Below are positions 1 through 7,700 of a stretch of DNA of 19,474 nucleotides, in pieces (the first letter of the stretch is position 1; the number at the start of each line of letters is the position of its first letter). The stretch comes from JAAYAY01 sp964429355 (GTDB taxonomy: Bacteria; Planctomycetota; Planctomycetia; Pirellulales; Thermoguttaceae): assembly GCA_964429355.1 (NCBI GenBank), contig CAYSCH010000160.1, positions 1 through 19,474 on the forward strand, in the 5' to 3' direction. The position numbers and the translations under genes were made by a program. Below the pieces are notes generated by a model. The model ran no database searches and was not told the origin of the DNA. It saw only the letters and a list, made by a program, of their open reading frames with translations.

Positions 1-182
1 ACAAAACGTACGAGTTTCCCACGGGCATGGATGTGCACAGCCGGTGGTCTTGTTATCGGCTCTAAACTGCTTCCAATGGTTACTTGCGTTGGTCCGGCTG
101 CCATCCGTGCCGGCTGCACCCGCCAGAATTGCCGGCGCGGGCGGCAGTCGGACCGGAACGTTCTGCCGATGCTTTCAGGCAC
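1..182. other. Left-edge non-coding stretch
   Basis: This is the 182 bases between the left edge and the stop codon of the FAD oxidoreductase. I see no open frame with family features. It holds a short direct repeat (CCGGCTGC twice, about 16 bases apart, near 93-117) and GC-rich self-complementary bits. No hairpin with a T-tract is convincing enough to call a terminator. Confidence 0.4.
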
Positions 183-1547
183 TCACTGCCGCAAACAGTG
201 GGCGTTGGCCACGGTGATTCCGCTGATGATCGAGCCGATGATGCCAACCATGCCCTGATCGGTACCGCACACGTAAAGGTTGTCGAGGTGCGTGCGGCCG
301 TCGTAACGCTTGTGGGGAGCTCCGTAGACGGCGCCGTTGTCGTGACCGGTGAACCGGCGGATCGTGGTCGGCGTGAACATGTCGGTATCGACAACGTGCC
401 CGCGAAAATCCGGCATGAACTGCACGGCCGCGTCGACCGACCGATCGTACCAGCGGAGTTTCTCCAGGCGATAGGCGTCTTCATCCAGTTCGGCCCAGCG
501 GTCGTAGTTGGCCAGGGCAGTGATCCGCACCACCCCGTCACCCATGGGTTCTTCGTACACGAAGTTGCTGGGCGAGCAGATCACGCCGCTGCGCAGATCC
601 ACCAGCCCTTCGGGTTTCTCGTAGTGGAATTCTTCCGAATCGTTGAAGAACACGATCGTACGGTCGTGCCCGAGGTTCTTCGGAAGGGTGTCGAGAACCG
701 AAATCGTTTCGATAAACGAAAGCTGGCCGCTGGGTATGTTCTCGGGAGCGGGTTCCTCGCACAGCCGCATCGTCTCGCGCCAACCCGCCGACGATAGCAC
801 CCGGCGCCCTTCGAGTTCCGAACCGTCGTCGAGCACAAGCCGGTCGACGTGCCCATCGCGGACGACGATCCGCTTCACGCCCGCGCGAAGACGCAGTTCG
901 CCGCCGAGGGACTTGAACTTGCGAACGAGATTCTTCAGGATCAACCGCACTCCCTTGAAAGGCCGCGAAAAACCCTCCAGAAAGATCGAACGAAACATCA
1001 CCGAGAACTGCCCCCATTCCATGTCGCGCTCCCGGGCGCCGCCGTAGTAGAGCAGGGGACAAAAGATCATCTCCACCAGCAGCGGGTCGTCAAGGTAACG
1101 GCTCACNNNNNNNNNNTTGCCCACCTGGCCCAGGTCGTCGTAGTCGATTAGCGATTCCACAAGGCGACGAAGGTTGTCGACCTGGCGGGGGAACCGGTCC
1201 GCAACCTGGCTTTCAAACAGTTCAAACTCGTTGGTGAAATCCAGCCGCACGCCGGGGAAGGCAATCGTCGAGCCAACCTGGGGAGCGAGACTGAGGTCGT
1301 CCCACTTGATCCGCAACTGGCGCAGCAGCCTCATCATCGGGCCGCGTTTCGACGCCCGGCTGGAAAGATAGTTGGTGACGGCGTGGAGTCCGACGTCGTA
1401 ATCGCGGCCGTTGATCCGGTAAAAGGAATTGAGCCCGCCAATCGTAGTGTGCCGTTCCAGGATACACACTTTCTGATTGAAGTGAGCCAATCGGATCCCG
1501 GCCGCCAAGCCCGACATGCCGGCGCCGATGATGATCGCGTCGTACAT
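183..1547 (-). CDS. CrtI/phytoene desaturase-like FAD-dependent oxidoreductase (interrupted by an N gap)
   Basis: This is an FAD-dependent amine-oxidase/phytoene-dehydrogenase-like oxidoreductase, probably acting on a lipid-like or isoprenoid-like substrate; the substrate is unknown. The N-terminus carries the dinucleotide-binding motif GAGMSGLAAG followed about 20 residues later by an acidic ERH end of strand beta2. The C-terminus has a closing FAD-contact segment (LYVCGTDQGMVGIIGS). The start at 1547 gives MYDAIIIGAG, the usual distance to the Rossmann motif. An in-frame ATG at 1568 is possible, and neither has a strong Shine-Dalgarno. Ten Ns at 1107-1116 fall in the coding region. The frame is kept across them, but the true number of missing residues is not known. 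It is the last gene of the minus-strand group, after an acyl carrier protein and a ketosynthase, which suggests that it desaturates or oxidises an acyl-derived product. A true carotenoid desaturase is possible, but no phytoene synthase is visible. Confidence 0.8.
   Translation of the reverse strand: MYDAIIIGAGMSGLAAGIRLAHFNQKVCILERHTTIGGLNSFYRINGRDYDVGLHAVTNYLSSRASKRGPMMRLLRQLRIKWDDLSLAPQVGSTIAFPGVRLDFTNEFELFESQVADRFPRQVDNLRRLVESLIDYDDLGQVGXXXXVSRYLDDPLLVEMIFCPLLYYGGARERDMEWGQFSVMFRSIFLEGFSRPFKGVRLILKNLVRKFKSLGGELRLRAGVKRIVVRDGHVDRLVLDDGSELEGRRVLSSAGWRETMRLCEEPAPENIPSGQLSFIETISVLDTLPKNLGHDRTIVFFNDSEEFHYEKPEGLVDLRSGVICSPSNFVYEEPMGDGVVRITALANYDRWAELDEDAYRLEKLRWYDRSVDAAVQFMPDFRGHVVDTDMFTPTTIRRFTGHDNGAVYGAPHKRYDGRTHLDNLYVCGTDQGMVGIIGSIISGITVANAHCLRQ
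1107..1116. other. Assembly gap (10 N)
   Basis: Ten undetermined bases lie inside the FAD oxidoreductase gene, between the codons for DDLGQVG and VSRYLDD. The reading frame is the same on both sides if the gap is really 10 bases. Assemblers often use a placeholder of fixed length, so the protein may lack more residues than the four shown as unknown. Confidence 0.99.
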
Positions 1548-1625
1548 CGCCGCGTCAGTACTTCCCATAAGCCGACTGCCTGAGAAACGCGCCGATAACG
1601 GCCGACTCCTTCGCCCTGGGCGCAA

Positions 1626-1883
1626 CTACTTTGCCATATCCTTCATCAACGGTTCCAGGTAGGCCACCGTGCTCGCCATGCTGGCCAGTTGCGGATAGTC
1701 TTCCTCGGGAATCTGGACTCGGTACCGTTTGCGCAGCTCCATCACGATGTCGAGGAAATCCATGCTGTCCAGCTCGAGCTGATCGCGGAACGGCACGTCC
1801 TCTTTCAGGTTGGAGCAATCTTCGTCGGGCGCAATATCCGAAAGAATCTCAGCCACCGCCTCTTTGATCTCGGCACCAGTCAT
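1626..1883 (-). CDS. Acyl carrier protein
   Basis: An 85-residue acyl carrier protein that carries acyl chains on a 4'-phosphopantetheine arm in the cytoplasm. The attachment site is Ser40 in the motif LDSMDF (the family norm is DSL or DSM followed by a hydrophobic residue). The length and acidic helical composition fit the family. The ATG at 1883 is preceded by GGAG about 7 bases upstream, a good ribosome binding site. It lies between a FabF-like ketosynthase and a CrtI-like oxidoreductase, so it is probably a dedicated carrier for that pathway and not the housekeeping AcpP, which usually sits with fabD/fabG/fabF. Charged residues replace the usual E. coli-type helix I, which also fits a specialised carrier. 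A partner phosphopantetheinyl transferase is not in view. Confidence 0.93.
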   Translation of the reverse strand: MTGAEIKEAVAEILSDIAPDEDCSNLKEDVPFRDQLELDSMDFLDIVMELRKRYRVQIPEEDYPQLASMASTVAYLEPLMKDMAK

Positions 1884-2011
1884 TCAACGTCTCCATCGGA
1901 GGGAACAGGGGGCAAGGTTCAGAAGCCGGCAGTCCGCCACACACCCGAGTCCTGAACTCCCGATCCTGCCCCCGGATAACTACCTTCTTCCAAGTCTGAA
2001 ACAACGATTTG

Positions 2012-3256
2012 TCAGATCTTCCGTACGATCACCACCGAATTGATTCCGAGCATGCCGAAGGAGCTGTTCAGAACGATGTCGACCTTGCCGACCTCGCGAG
2101 GCTCGTTGATCACCAGCCCCTCGAGGACGCACTCGGGGTCCAATTCGTCCAGGTTGATAGTCGGGTGAATCACTCCGTCGCGCAGCGATGGCAGATTCCC
2201 CGCCAGTTCGAGCGCGCCGGCCGCCCCCATGGCGTGGCCGATAAAACTCTTGGTATTGTTGACCGCCACCTTCTCCGCCCCCGCGAAGGCCAGGCGGATC
2301 GCTTCGCATTCCTGCACGTCGCCCGACATCGTCCCGGTGGCATGGGAGCTGACCAGGTCCACCTGGTCGGGCGAAATCCCGGCTCGCTTCATGGCCAGTT
2401 GCATGCATTCGGCCTGACGCTTGGGATGGGGCAACACAAAGTCGTGCGCGTCGCTGTTCATGGCATAGCCGATGATCTCGGCATAGATCTTTGCGCCCCG
2501 GGCATTGGCATCGCTGAGCCGTTCCAGAGTATAAAGGCACCCCCCCTCCGCCACAACGATCCCGTTGCGGTGGGCATCAAAAGGCCGGCTCGCCTTGGTC
2601 GGATCCTCGTGCCGAGCCAGGGCCCCCTGACTGTTGAACCCTGCGAAAATACCAAAAGTGTGGATGCTCTCCGAAACGCCCCCGGCAATCGCCAGATCGC
2701 ACTCGCCCAACCGCAGCATCTGCACGCCCTGGATCAGGCCGGCATTGCCGGCCGCACAGGCTGCTCCAAGCGTGTAGTGAGGACCCGTGATGCCCATGTT
2801 GAGCGTGATCTCACCGGCAGGATTATTCGCCACCGTTCGCGGGTTGTGATGGTGAGTCCAATACTGCGTGTCGTAATCGTACCCCTTGATCAGGTAGATC
2901 TCGTTTTCCGTCTCGACGTTTCCGTGCTCGGTCACCCCCACGTATACGCCGACCCGCGACGTGTCGGTATTCTCCCAGTCGATTCCAGAATCAACCACGG
3001 CCTCACGGGCGCAGTAGATGGCGATGCTGCCGGCCCGCGTGCCCCGGCGAACCTCTTTCCGCTTCTGGTAACGCAGCTCGTCGTAATGGCAGATGCCGGC
3101 CAGCGTCTTGCCAAAATAACGAACCTCGTAGTTGGTGACCCCGCTCTTGCCGGTCAGAAGCGCCTCCCGATACTCGGCTAGATGGTTCCCGTTCGGGGCA
3201 GTCAGCCCGATCCCGGTCATCACAATCCGTTGTTCGTCAGGCAATGGAGCAATCAT
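2012..3256 (-). CDS. Beta-ketoacyl-ACP synthase, FabF-like, with altered gating loop
   Basis: A condensing enzyme of the KAS II type that extends an acyl chain with malonyl-ACP by decarboxylative Claisen condensation. The full catalytic set is present: Cys167 in TLGAACAAGNAG, His305 in SSHATGT, Lys336 in NTKSFIGH and His341 in GHAMGAAGA (numbered from the ATG at 3256). A GTG directly before it at 3259 is an alternative start; neither has a strong Shine-Dalgarno. The length of 414 residues is normal. The C-terminal loop that reads GFGGTN in FabF, and carries the gatekeeper Phe400, reads GMLGIN here. A long Tyr/His-rich segment (about 120-140) lies before the catalytic cysteine. It is followed after 128 bases by the acyl carrier protein gene and preceded after about 295 bases by oleD. 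It is more likely a specialised ketosynthase of a secondary lipid pathway than the housekeeping FabF. Confidence 0.92.
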   Translation of the reverse strand: MIAPLPDEQRIVMTGIGLTAPNGNHLAEYREALLTGKSGVTNYEVRYFGKTLAGICHYDELRYQKRKEVRRGTRAGSIAIYCAREAVVDSGIDWENTDTSRVGVYVGVTEHGNVETENEIYLIKGYDYDTQYWTHHHNPRTVANNPAGEITLNMGITGPHYTLGAACAAGNAGLIQGVQMLRLGECDLAIAGGVSESIHTFGIFAGFNSQGALARHEDPTKASRPFDAHRNGIVVAEGGCLYTLERLSDANARGAKIYAEIIGYAMNSDAHDFVLPHPKRQAECMQLAMKRAGISPDQVDLVSSHATGTMSGDVQECEAIRLAFAGAEKVAVNNTKSFIGHAMGAAGALELAGNLPSLRDGVIHPTINLDELDPECVLEGLVINEPREVGKVDIVLNSSFGMLGINSVVIVRKI

Positions 3257-3259
3257 CAC

Positions 3260-3550
3260 AACGCGCCGTCTTCCCTGGAATGAGACCCCACGGGTCCGTC
3301 AGAGACTCTCCAGCCCCAGGTTTCGGGGGTATCGCCGAATCCCAGGCGCATGAGTCGCAGAAGGTTAGGAACCCTTCAGGTTACCGGTTGCGCTCCCGAT
3401 TGGCAAGCAGTAGCACACGAAGCAAATAACCCAACAGAGGGGCATTCAGACAGTGCAGAACAAGAAATCGCCAGCGCCGAAACTCAAAATGGCGAAAGAA
3501 GATCGAGTTCTCGGCTACCCGAATTTCTTCGATGCCGCCGTCGATCCTCG
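3260..3550. other. Intergenic region upstream of the ketosynthase gene
   Basis: About 290 bases between the stop of oleD and the start of the ketosynthase, the longest gap inside the left gene group and more AT-rich than its surroundings (about 3380-3520). No coding sequence with family features is seen on either strand. The size suggests a separate promoter for the ketosynthase-ACP-oxidoreductase trio on the minus strand, but I cannot point to a convincing -35/-10 pair. Confidence 0.4.
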
Positions 3551-4549
3551 TTACGCCCGAGCCCCACCGATCGCCTCTCCCAGCCGCCGCATCCCCTCCT
3601 CGGTCGAGACTCTGGGTCGATATCCGAAATCCTCGCGGGCACGCGTGATGTCAAAATAGTGGTGCGTCGACAACTGCGCTGCCAGGAACCGCGTCATCGG
3701 CGGCTCGCCCTGGAGCCCCAGAACGCGGTAGATCCCTTCCAGAACCGCTCCCAAGCGATACGCCGCGGAGGCCGAAATCGACTTCTTGACCGGCCCGATG
3801 CCTGCCAAGGCTAGGATCTCGTTGATCCACTCCCAGCACTCCACCGGCTCCCCCTGGCTGAGGAAATACGCTCTTCCGGCCACGGGCGAGCCTTCCTTGA
3901 GGGCATCGGCAGCCTGGAGATGGGCTTCAGCCGCGTTTTCAACATAGATCATGTCGACCAGATTCTTTCCCTCGCCTACGCGGCGCAGGCGTCCGGACCG
4001 GGCTCGGGCCAGGAGCCGGGGAATCAGGTGCCGGTCGCGGGGCCCCCAGATCAGATGGGGACGAAGGGCACACGTCAGGGTTCCCCCGCTGCCATTGGCG
4101 GTCAGCACCTCTCGCTCGGCGATCGACTTGCTGTGCGGATAGTGCGCAAGGAATCGCTCAGGATAGGGTGCCCTTTCGTCCACCCCTTCCTGGTCCGTGC
4201 CGTCAAAGGTCACGCTCGGACTGCTCGTGTAGACCAGCCGTCCCACTCCATGCCTGTGGCAGCCTTCGAGGATGTACCGTGTGCCAAGAACGTTGATCTC
4301 GTAGAAATCCCTCCAACGACCGCCGATGCTCGCGATGGCCGCCACGTGGAACACAACATCGACCCCCTGGCAGGCTCGAACCGTCTCGTCGCGATCGCGG
4401 ATATCCCCGCGAATCGTCTCCACCCCGAGCTTGTCCAGCTCCGGGTAGCTGCCACGGCAGAACGCCCGGACGTCGTCGCCCCTGGCGACGAGTTGTTCGA
4501 CGATGTGGAGTCCCAGGAAGCCCCCCGCGCCGGTGACCAGTGACTTCAT
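3551..4549 (-). CDS. oleD: OleD-like 2-alkyl-3-oxoalkanoate reductase (SDR/NAD-epimerase family)
   Basis: In the ole pathway OleD reduces the 2-alkyl-3-ketoacid made by OleA to the 2-alkyl-3-hydroxyacid with NADPH, in the cytoplasm. The 332-residue protein is an extended short-chain dehydrogenase. It has GAGGFLG at 7-13 (cofactor binding), a serine-rich active-site strand YTSSPSV near 107-113, and the catalytic pair Tyr137/Lys141 in YPHSK. OleD-like traits are SYPEL after strand beta2, LRPHLIWGP, the GRAYFLSQGEP segment, and the C-terminal GEPPMTRFLAAQL followed by DFGYRP. These match my recollection of xanthomonad OleD proteins. The start is only 7 bases after the stop of the GYF protein gene, so the two are probably co-transcribed with oleC. 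The nearest alternative is a generic 3-beta-hydroxysteroid-dehydrogenase-like SDR, but the neighbouring oleC makes OleD the better call. Confidence 0.88.
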   Translation of the reverse strand: MKSLVTGAGGFLGLHIVEQLVARGDDVRAFCRGSYPELDKLGVETIRGDIRDRDETVRACQGVDVVFHVAAIASIGGRWRDFYEINVLGTRYILEGCHRHGVGRLVYTSSPSVTFDGTDQEGVDERAPYPERFLAHYPHSKSIAEREVLTANGSGGTLTCALRPHLIWGPRDRHLIPRLLARARSGRLRRVGEGKNLVDMIYVENAAEAHLQAADALKEGSPVAGRAYFLSQGEPVECWEWINEILALAGIGPVKKSISASAAYRLGAVLEGIYRVLGLQGEPPMTRFLAAQLSTHHYFDITRAREDFGYRPRVSTEEGMRRLGEAIGGARA

Positions 4550-4556
4550 GGCAATC

Positions 4557-5903
4557 TCATCGCTTGTTCATCAGACCGGGAATCGGGATCCGCTCGTCCC
4601 CCTCCTCAACATTATCGGACGTTGAAGCCTCCTCCGCCGGTTTACTGACCGGCGTTTGCAGCGCTTCTTCTGTCACATCGATCTCGGTGAGCGGGATTTC
4701 GATCCGCATCTCGCCCTCCTCACCATAAACACTCTTGGGTAACCGCAATTTGAGAACCTCCTCGCTGGTCGAGGGAAGCTCTGGAGCCCCGTCGGGCCAG
4801 GAGAAGACGACCACGTCGGTCGTCGGTTTTTCGGCCGACAGGAAGGTTGTCTCGCGGCACTGGCCGTCGACGAACATGCTCTGGAAGTTCTTTGGGGTTC
4901 GCACCTTGTATTCGGTGCCGCGATCGTCCACAAGCGAAATCTCTTCGGCCGAGCTGAGCCAGCCGCGGAACCTCACGGAGGCGTCAGGAGCTGTGGTTCT
5001 CAACTCAAACTCCACCAGCAGATACGGTTTCGCCGGACGAGCGGTGCGGCCGTCGGCGCTGGTCATCTGCGGCCGATCGAGAGCCACGCGGATAGGTTTT
5101 ACCTCAACGCCACCGGTCGATTCCGAGACTGCCGCGGTCCCGTCCGCGGGGCCCGTCTGGCTGTGGTCGTCTGTCCCCTGGGCGGCCCGCGAAGTGGGAG
5201 CGGCTGCCCGCGCAGGTCCAGTCTGGGAAACCTTCCCGAAGGTCTCTTCGAGACCCTTGCCGGAAGTATCGACATGAACATCGGCAGCCACCGGCTTCTT
5301 CGCCGGACCAGTCGCTGGAACCGTTCGTGTGACCCGGCGAACAAACGGAATACTCGCAAACACCACGATTCCCGCCACGATGGCAATGGCCAGCCACTTC
5401 ACCAGCCGAGCGTTTTTCTGCTTCTCCGTCAGCGGTTCCTTCGCCGCCTTGACTCGCTTCTTCTTGTGCCGACGTCCGGCTGCAGCGACATCTTCCGCTT
5501 GTATCGCAAAACCACCCAACGGCCCCGGTTCCAAAGAAGCCTCTGGAGGCGACTCAACCGTCGCCACAGGCGGCACCAACTGGGCCTCGGTCCTTTTCGG
5601 CATGAGAACCGGCGGTTGTGGAATGGGCGGCCGCTCGAAGGGTGCGGCCGGCGGCGCCTCGTTCGCCCGCTGTGTCGTGGGCAGAGCCGCCTCGGTCGGT
5701 TGGGGCGGGGCCGGCGGTTCATCGTCGATCGCCGCCACCTCGAAGAGTCCCTTCACCCGCGAAGCCGGAACCCAGGGTCCGTCCTTCGACCTGGCAATGG
5801 GGTCGTTCGGTGTCAGGCGGCCACCTTCGGCCAAGGCCTTCAACTGGTCGGGCGACAGCGGGCCGACGACCTGCTCGGCAATTTTGGTGTACCAGTCGGC
5901 CAT
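4557..5903 (-). CDS. GYF-domain protein with one membrane span, unknown function
   Basis: A 448-residue protein of unknown function. Residues 1-54 form a GYF_2-type domain (W4-Y5, then GPLSPDQL and GPWVPASRV), a module thought to bind proline-rich peptides. A proline-rich linker (about 60-130) and a strongly basic stretch (about 143-157) follow, then one membrane span (about 168-187, LVKWLAIAIVAGIVVFASIP). The remaining roughly 250 residues should lie outside the membrane and look like a beta-rich domain, preceded by a Thr/Ala/Gly-rich low-complexity segment. Basic residues before the span predict the GYF domain in the cytoplasm. GYF_2-plus-membrane proteins are frequent in Planctomycetota. 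Its place between oleC and oleD is odd: it may tether or organise the pathway enzymes, or only be co-transcribed. The ATG at 5903 starts exactly at the GYF domain. Confidence 0.8.
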   Translation of the reverse strand: MADWYTKIAEQVVGPLSPDQLKALAEGGRLTPNDPIARSKDGPWVPASRVKGLFEVAAIDDEPPAPPQPTEAALPTTQRANEAPPAAPFERPPIPQPPVLMPKRTEAQLVPPVATVESPPEASLEPGPLGGFAIQAEDVAAAGRRHKKKRVKAAKEPLTEKQKNARLVKWLAIAIVAGIVVFASIPFVRRVTRTVPATGPAKKPVAADVHVDTSGKGLEETFGKVSQTGPARAAAPTSRAAQGTDDHSQTGPADGTAAVSESTGGVEVKPIRVALDRPQMTSADGRTARPAKPYLLVEFELRTTAPDASVRFRGWLSSAEEISLVDDRGTEYKVRTPKNFQSMFVDGQCRETTFLSAEKPTTDVVVFSWPDGAPELPSTSEEVLKLRLPKSVYGEEGEMRIEIPLTEIDVTEEALQTPVSKPAEEASTSDNVEEGDERIPIPGLMNKR

Positions 5904-5998
5904 ATAGAGTTTTCAGAATCCAGGGTCGAGTCAGGAAACCACCCCGTTCGTCTACGTCTCAAGTCTACCCTGGAACCGAGAGACCGACCAGGAATCGG

Positions 5999-6015
5999 CC
6001 CCCTCCCCTGCCCTG
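5999..6015 (-). repeat. G-rich dispersed repeat, copy 1 (after oleC)
   Basis: On the minus strand it reads CAGGGCAGGGGAGGGGG and begins two bases after the oleC stop codon, in the 114-base gap before the GYF gene. It shares the exact core GGGCAGGGGAGGGG with copies at 12900, 13271 and 18029, all in the same orientation. Chance does not explain four exact 14-base matches in 19 kb. Confidence 0.8.
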
Positions 6016-6017
6016 TT

Positions 6018-7688
6018 CTAGCTCAACTGGCCGACAGCCCAAACCGCCAGCTTCTCGCGGAAGATTTTTGCATTGTGGCGAATGTCGACCGGCAGCGACG
6101 GGTGGATGAGGAAAGTGTTGATGTCGGCGGTTCGTGGATTGGCCGCGGCCAGCTTGCGGACCTCGTTCAGGAGCCGCTCCCGCGCGGCACCGTCCCGCGG
6201 GAACTTCTCGCCGTGCGGCTCCAGGATCATCACGGGCCGCTGGCTCCCCGGCTCGCCCACACCCACCAGCGCGCTGCGATAGACGTCGTCGTGACAATTC
6301 ACGATCGCCTCGCACGGAATCGTGTACTTGGTCCCTGCCGCGGTCTCAACGCGATGGGCCATGCGGCCGCAGAACCAGAATCGCTCCCGATCGTCCAGGT
6401 AGCCCACGTCCCCCATGCGATGCCAGATCCGATCGCCGTCGACGATCTTCCCCCTGGCGTTCGCTTCCGTACCGGTCACGTAGCGCCGGGTCACGACCGG
6501 CCCGGTCACGATCAGTTCGCCGATCTCGCCGGCGGGTAATGCCTCGGCATCGTCGAGTGTCGCGATGGGGCCGTCCATCACCCGGATGACTTTCCACTCG
6601 ATACCCGAAAACCGCCCCCCCACGCAGACCCCCGCTCCCTGGTCCGTCTTGGCGGCCGTTTCGGCGAGGATTTCCGAAGCGGCGATCGAGGCAACCGGTA
6701 GCGACTCGGTCGCGCCGTAAGGCGTGTGAATATCGCCTTCGGGGTGAATGCAGGCTTTCATCCGCCGCAGCACATGAGCCGGCACCGGCGCTCCGGCCGA
6801 TAGCACTCGGCGCAACGTCGGCAGCTTCGCCCCCGTCTCCTCGCAGTAACGTCCCACACGATTCCAGATGGCGGGCGATCCGAAGGATTGGGTCGCCTTC
6901 CAGTCGTCCACCGCTTCGATGATCTTCCTCGGGTCAACTTGGGCAGGTCGCGTCGGATCCATGTCCGGAATCACGGCCGTCACGCCCATCGCGCAGTTGA
7001 AGAGCCCGAACAGCGGAAAGCCCGGCACGTCGACTTCGCCCGGTTGAATTCCGTAGAAATCGCGGATCTGCTCGACCTGGGCGTCGAAATTGCCGTGACT
7101 GTACTCAACCCCCTTGGGCGGGCCGGTGCTGCCCGTGGTGAAGATGATCGCCGCTGGATCGTTGGACTTCGTGGAGGCCAGCTCGGGACCCTCGTGCGGC
7201 GTCTGACGAAGCTGCCGGAGTGTGGCCCCGCCCCAGAACCAGCGCCGGCCAACCGTGACATTCTTCGTTGCCCTGGGGAATCGATGGCGAAGCACCGACC
7301 GCACCGCTTGAACCATCGGAATCGCCACGAACCCTTCGGGCTCGGCCGACTCCAGGCAGCCGATCAGGTTCTTTCGGCCCATCCCCGGATCGATGAGGAT
7401 GATCGTCGCCCCCACCTTGTAGATCGCAAACACCAGCGATACGAAGTCCACGCCCGGACGCACGAGCAGCGCCAGTCGCGTGCCGGCCACAACTCCCAAT
7501 CGGCGCAGCCCGCACGCAATCCGGTCGCTATCGAGGCTCAACTCGCGAAACGACATCTGCCGGTACCGGCGCCGCCCCTGGCGGTCATAATCGAGCGGCT
7601 CGGCAACGGCCACTGCCTCGGGCATTCGTTCGGCCATCACCGCCAGCCGGGCTGCGATGTTGACGGTGCCCGACGCATCTCCTGCCAC
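6018..7688 (-). CDS. oleC: OleC-like beta-lactone synthetase (ANL superfamily)
   Basis: OleC uses ATP to cyclise a 2-alkyl-3-hydroxyacid to a cis-beta-lactone, which OleB then decarboxylates to a long-chain olefin. The 556-residue protein has the ANL core motifs: P-loop TTGSTGPPKG (184-193), TPYGATE (322-328), MGDVGYLDD (425-433), and the C-terminal NAKIFREKL (539-547) with the adenylation lysine. OleC-specific traits seen here include IPDMDPTRPAQ (240-250), SAGAPVP (297-303), WFCGRMAHRVET (438-449) and HPSLPVDIRHNAKI (529-542). These agree with what I recall of xanthomonad OleC and are not typical of acyl-CoA ligases. It starts with GTG at 7688 with an AGGG about 8-12 bases upstream. Only 12 bases separate it from the lipoprotein gene before it. 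A G-rich repeat follows its stop. OleA and OleB are not nearby. Confidence 0.9.
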   Translation of the reverse strand: MAGDASGTVNIAARLAVMAERMPEAVAVAEPLDYDRQGRRRYRQMSFRELSLDSDRIACGLRRLGVVAGTRLALLVRPGVDFVSLVFAIYKVGATIILIDPGMGRKNLIGCLESAEPEGFVAIPMVQAVRSVLRHRFPRATKNVTVGRRWFWGGATLRQLRQTPHEGPELASTKSNDPAAIIFTTGSTGPPKGVEYSHGNFDAQVEQIRDFYGIQPGEVDVPGFPLFGLFNCAMGVTAVIPDMDPTRPAQVDPRKIIEAVDDWKATQSFGSPAIWNRVGRYCEETGAKLPTLRRVLSAGAPVPAHVLRRMKACIHPEGDIHTPYGATESLPVASIAASEILAETAAKTDQGAGVCVGGRFSGIEWKVIRVMDGPIATLDDAEALPAGEIGELIVTGPVVTRRYVTGTEANARGKIVDGDRIWHRMGDVGYLDDRERFWFCGRMAHRVETAAGTKYTIPCEAIVNCHDDVYRSALVGVGEPGSQRPVMILEPHGEKFPRDGAARERLLNEVRKLAAANPRTADINTFLIHPSLPVDIRHNAKIFREKLAVWAVGQLS

Positions 7689-7700
7689 AACAATCGCCCT

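Noticed and set aside
3350..3430. AACC/GGTT complementary segments in the gap before the ketosynthase, considered as a hairpin or riboswitch
   Set aside because: The stem is only four base pairs with mismatches around it, and no known riboswitch core was recognised.
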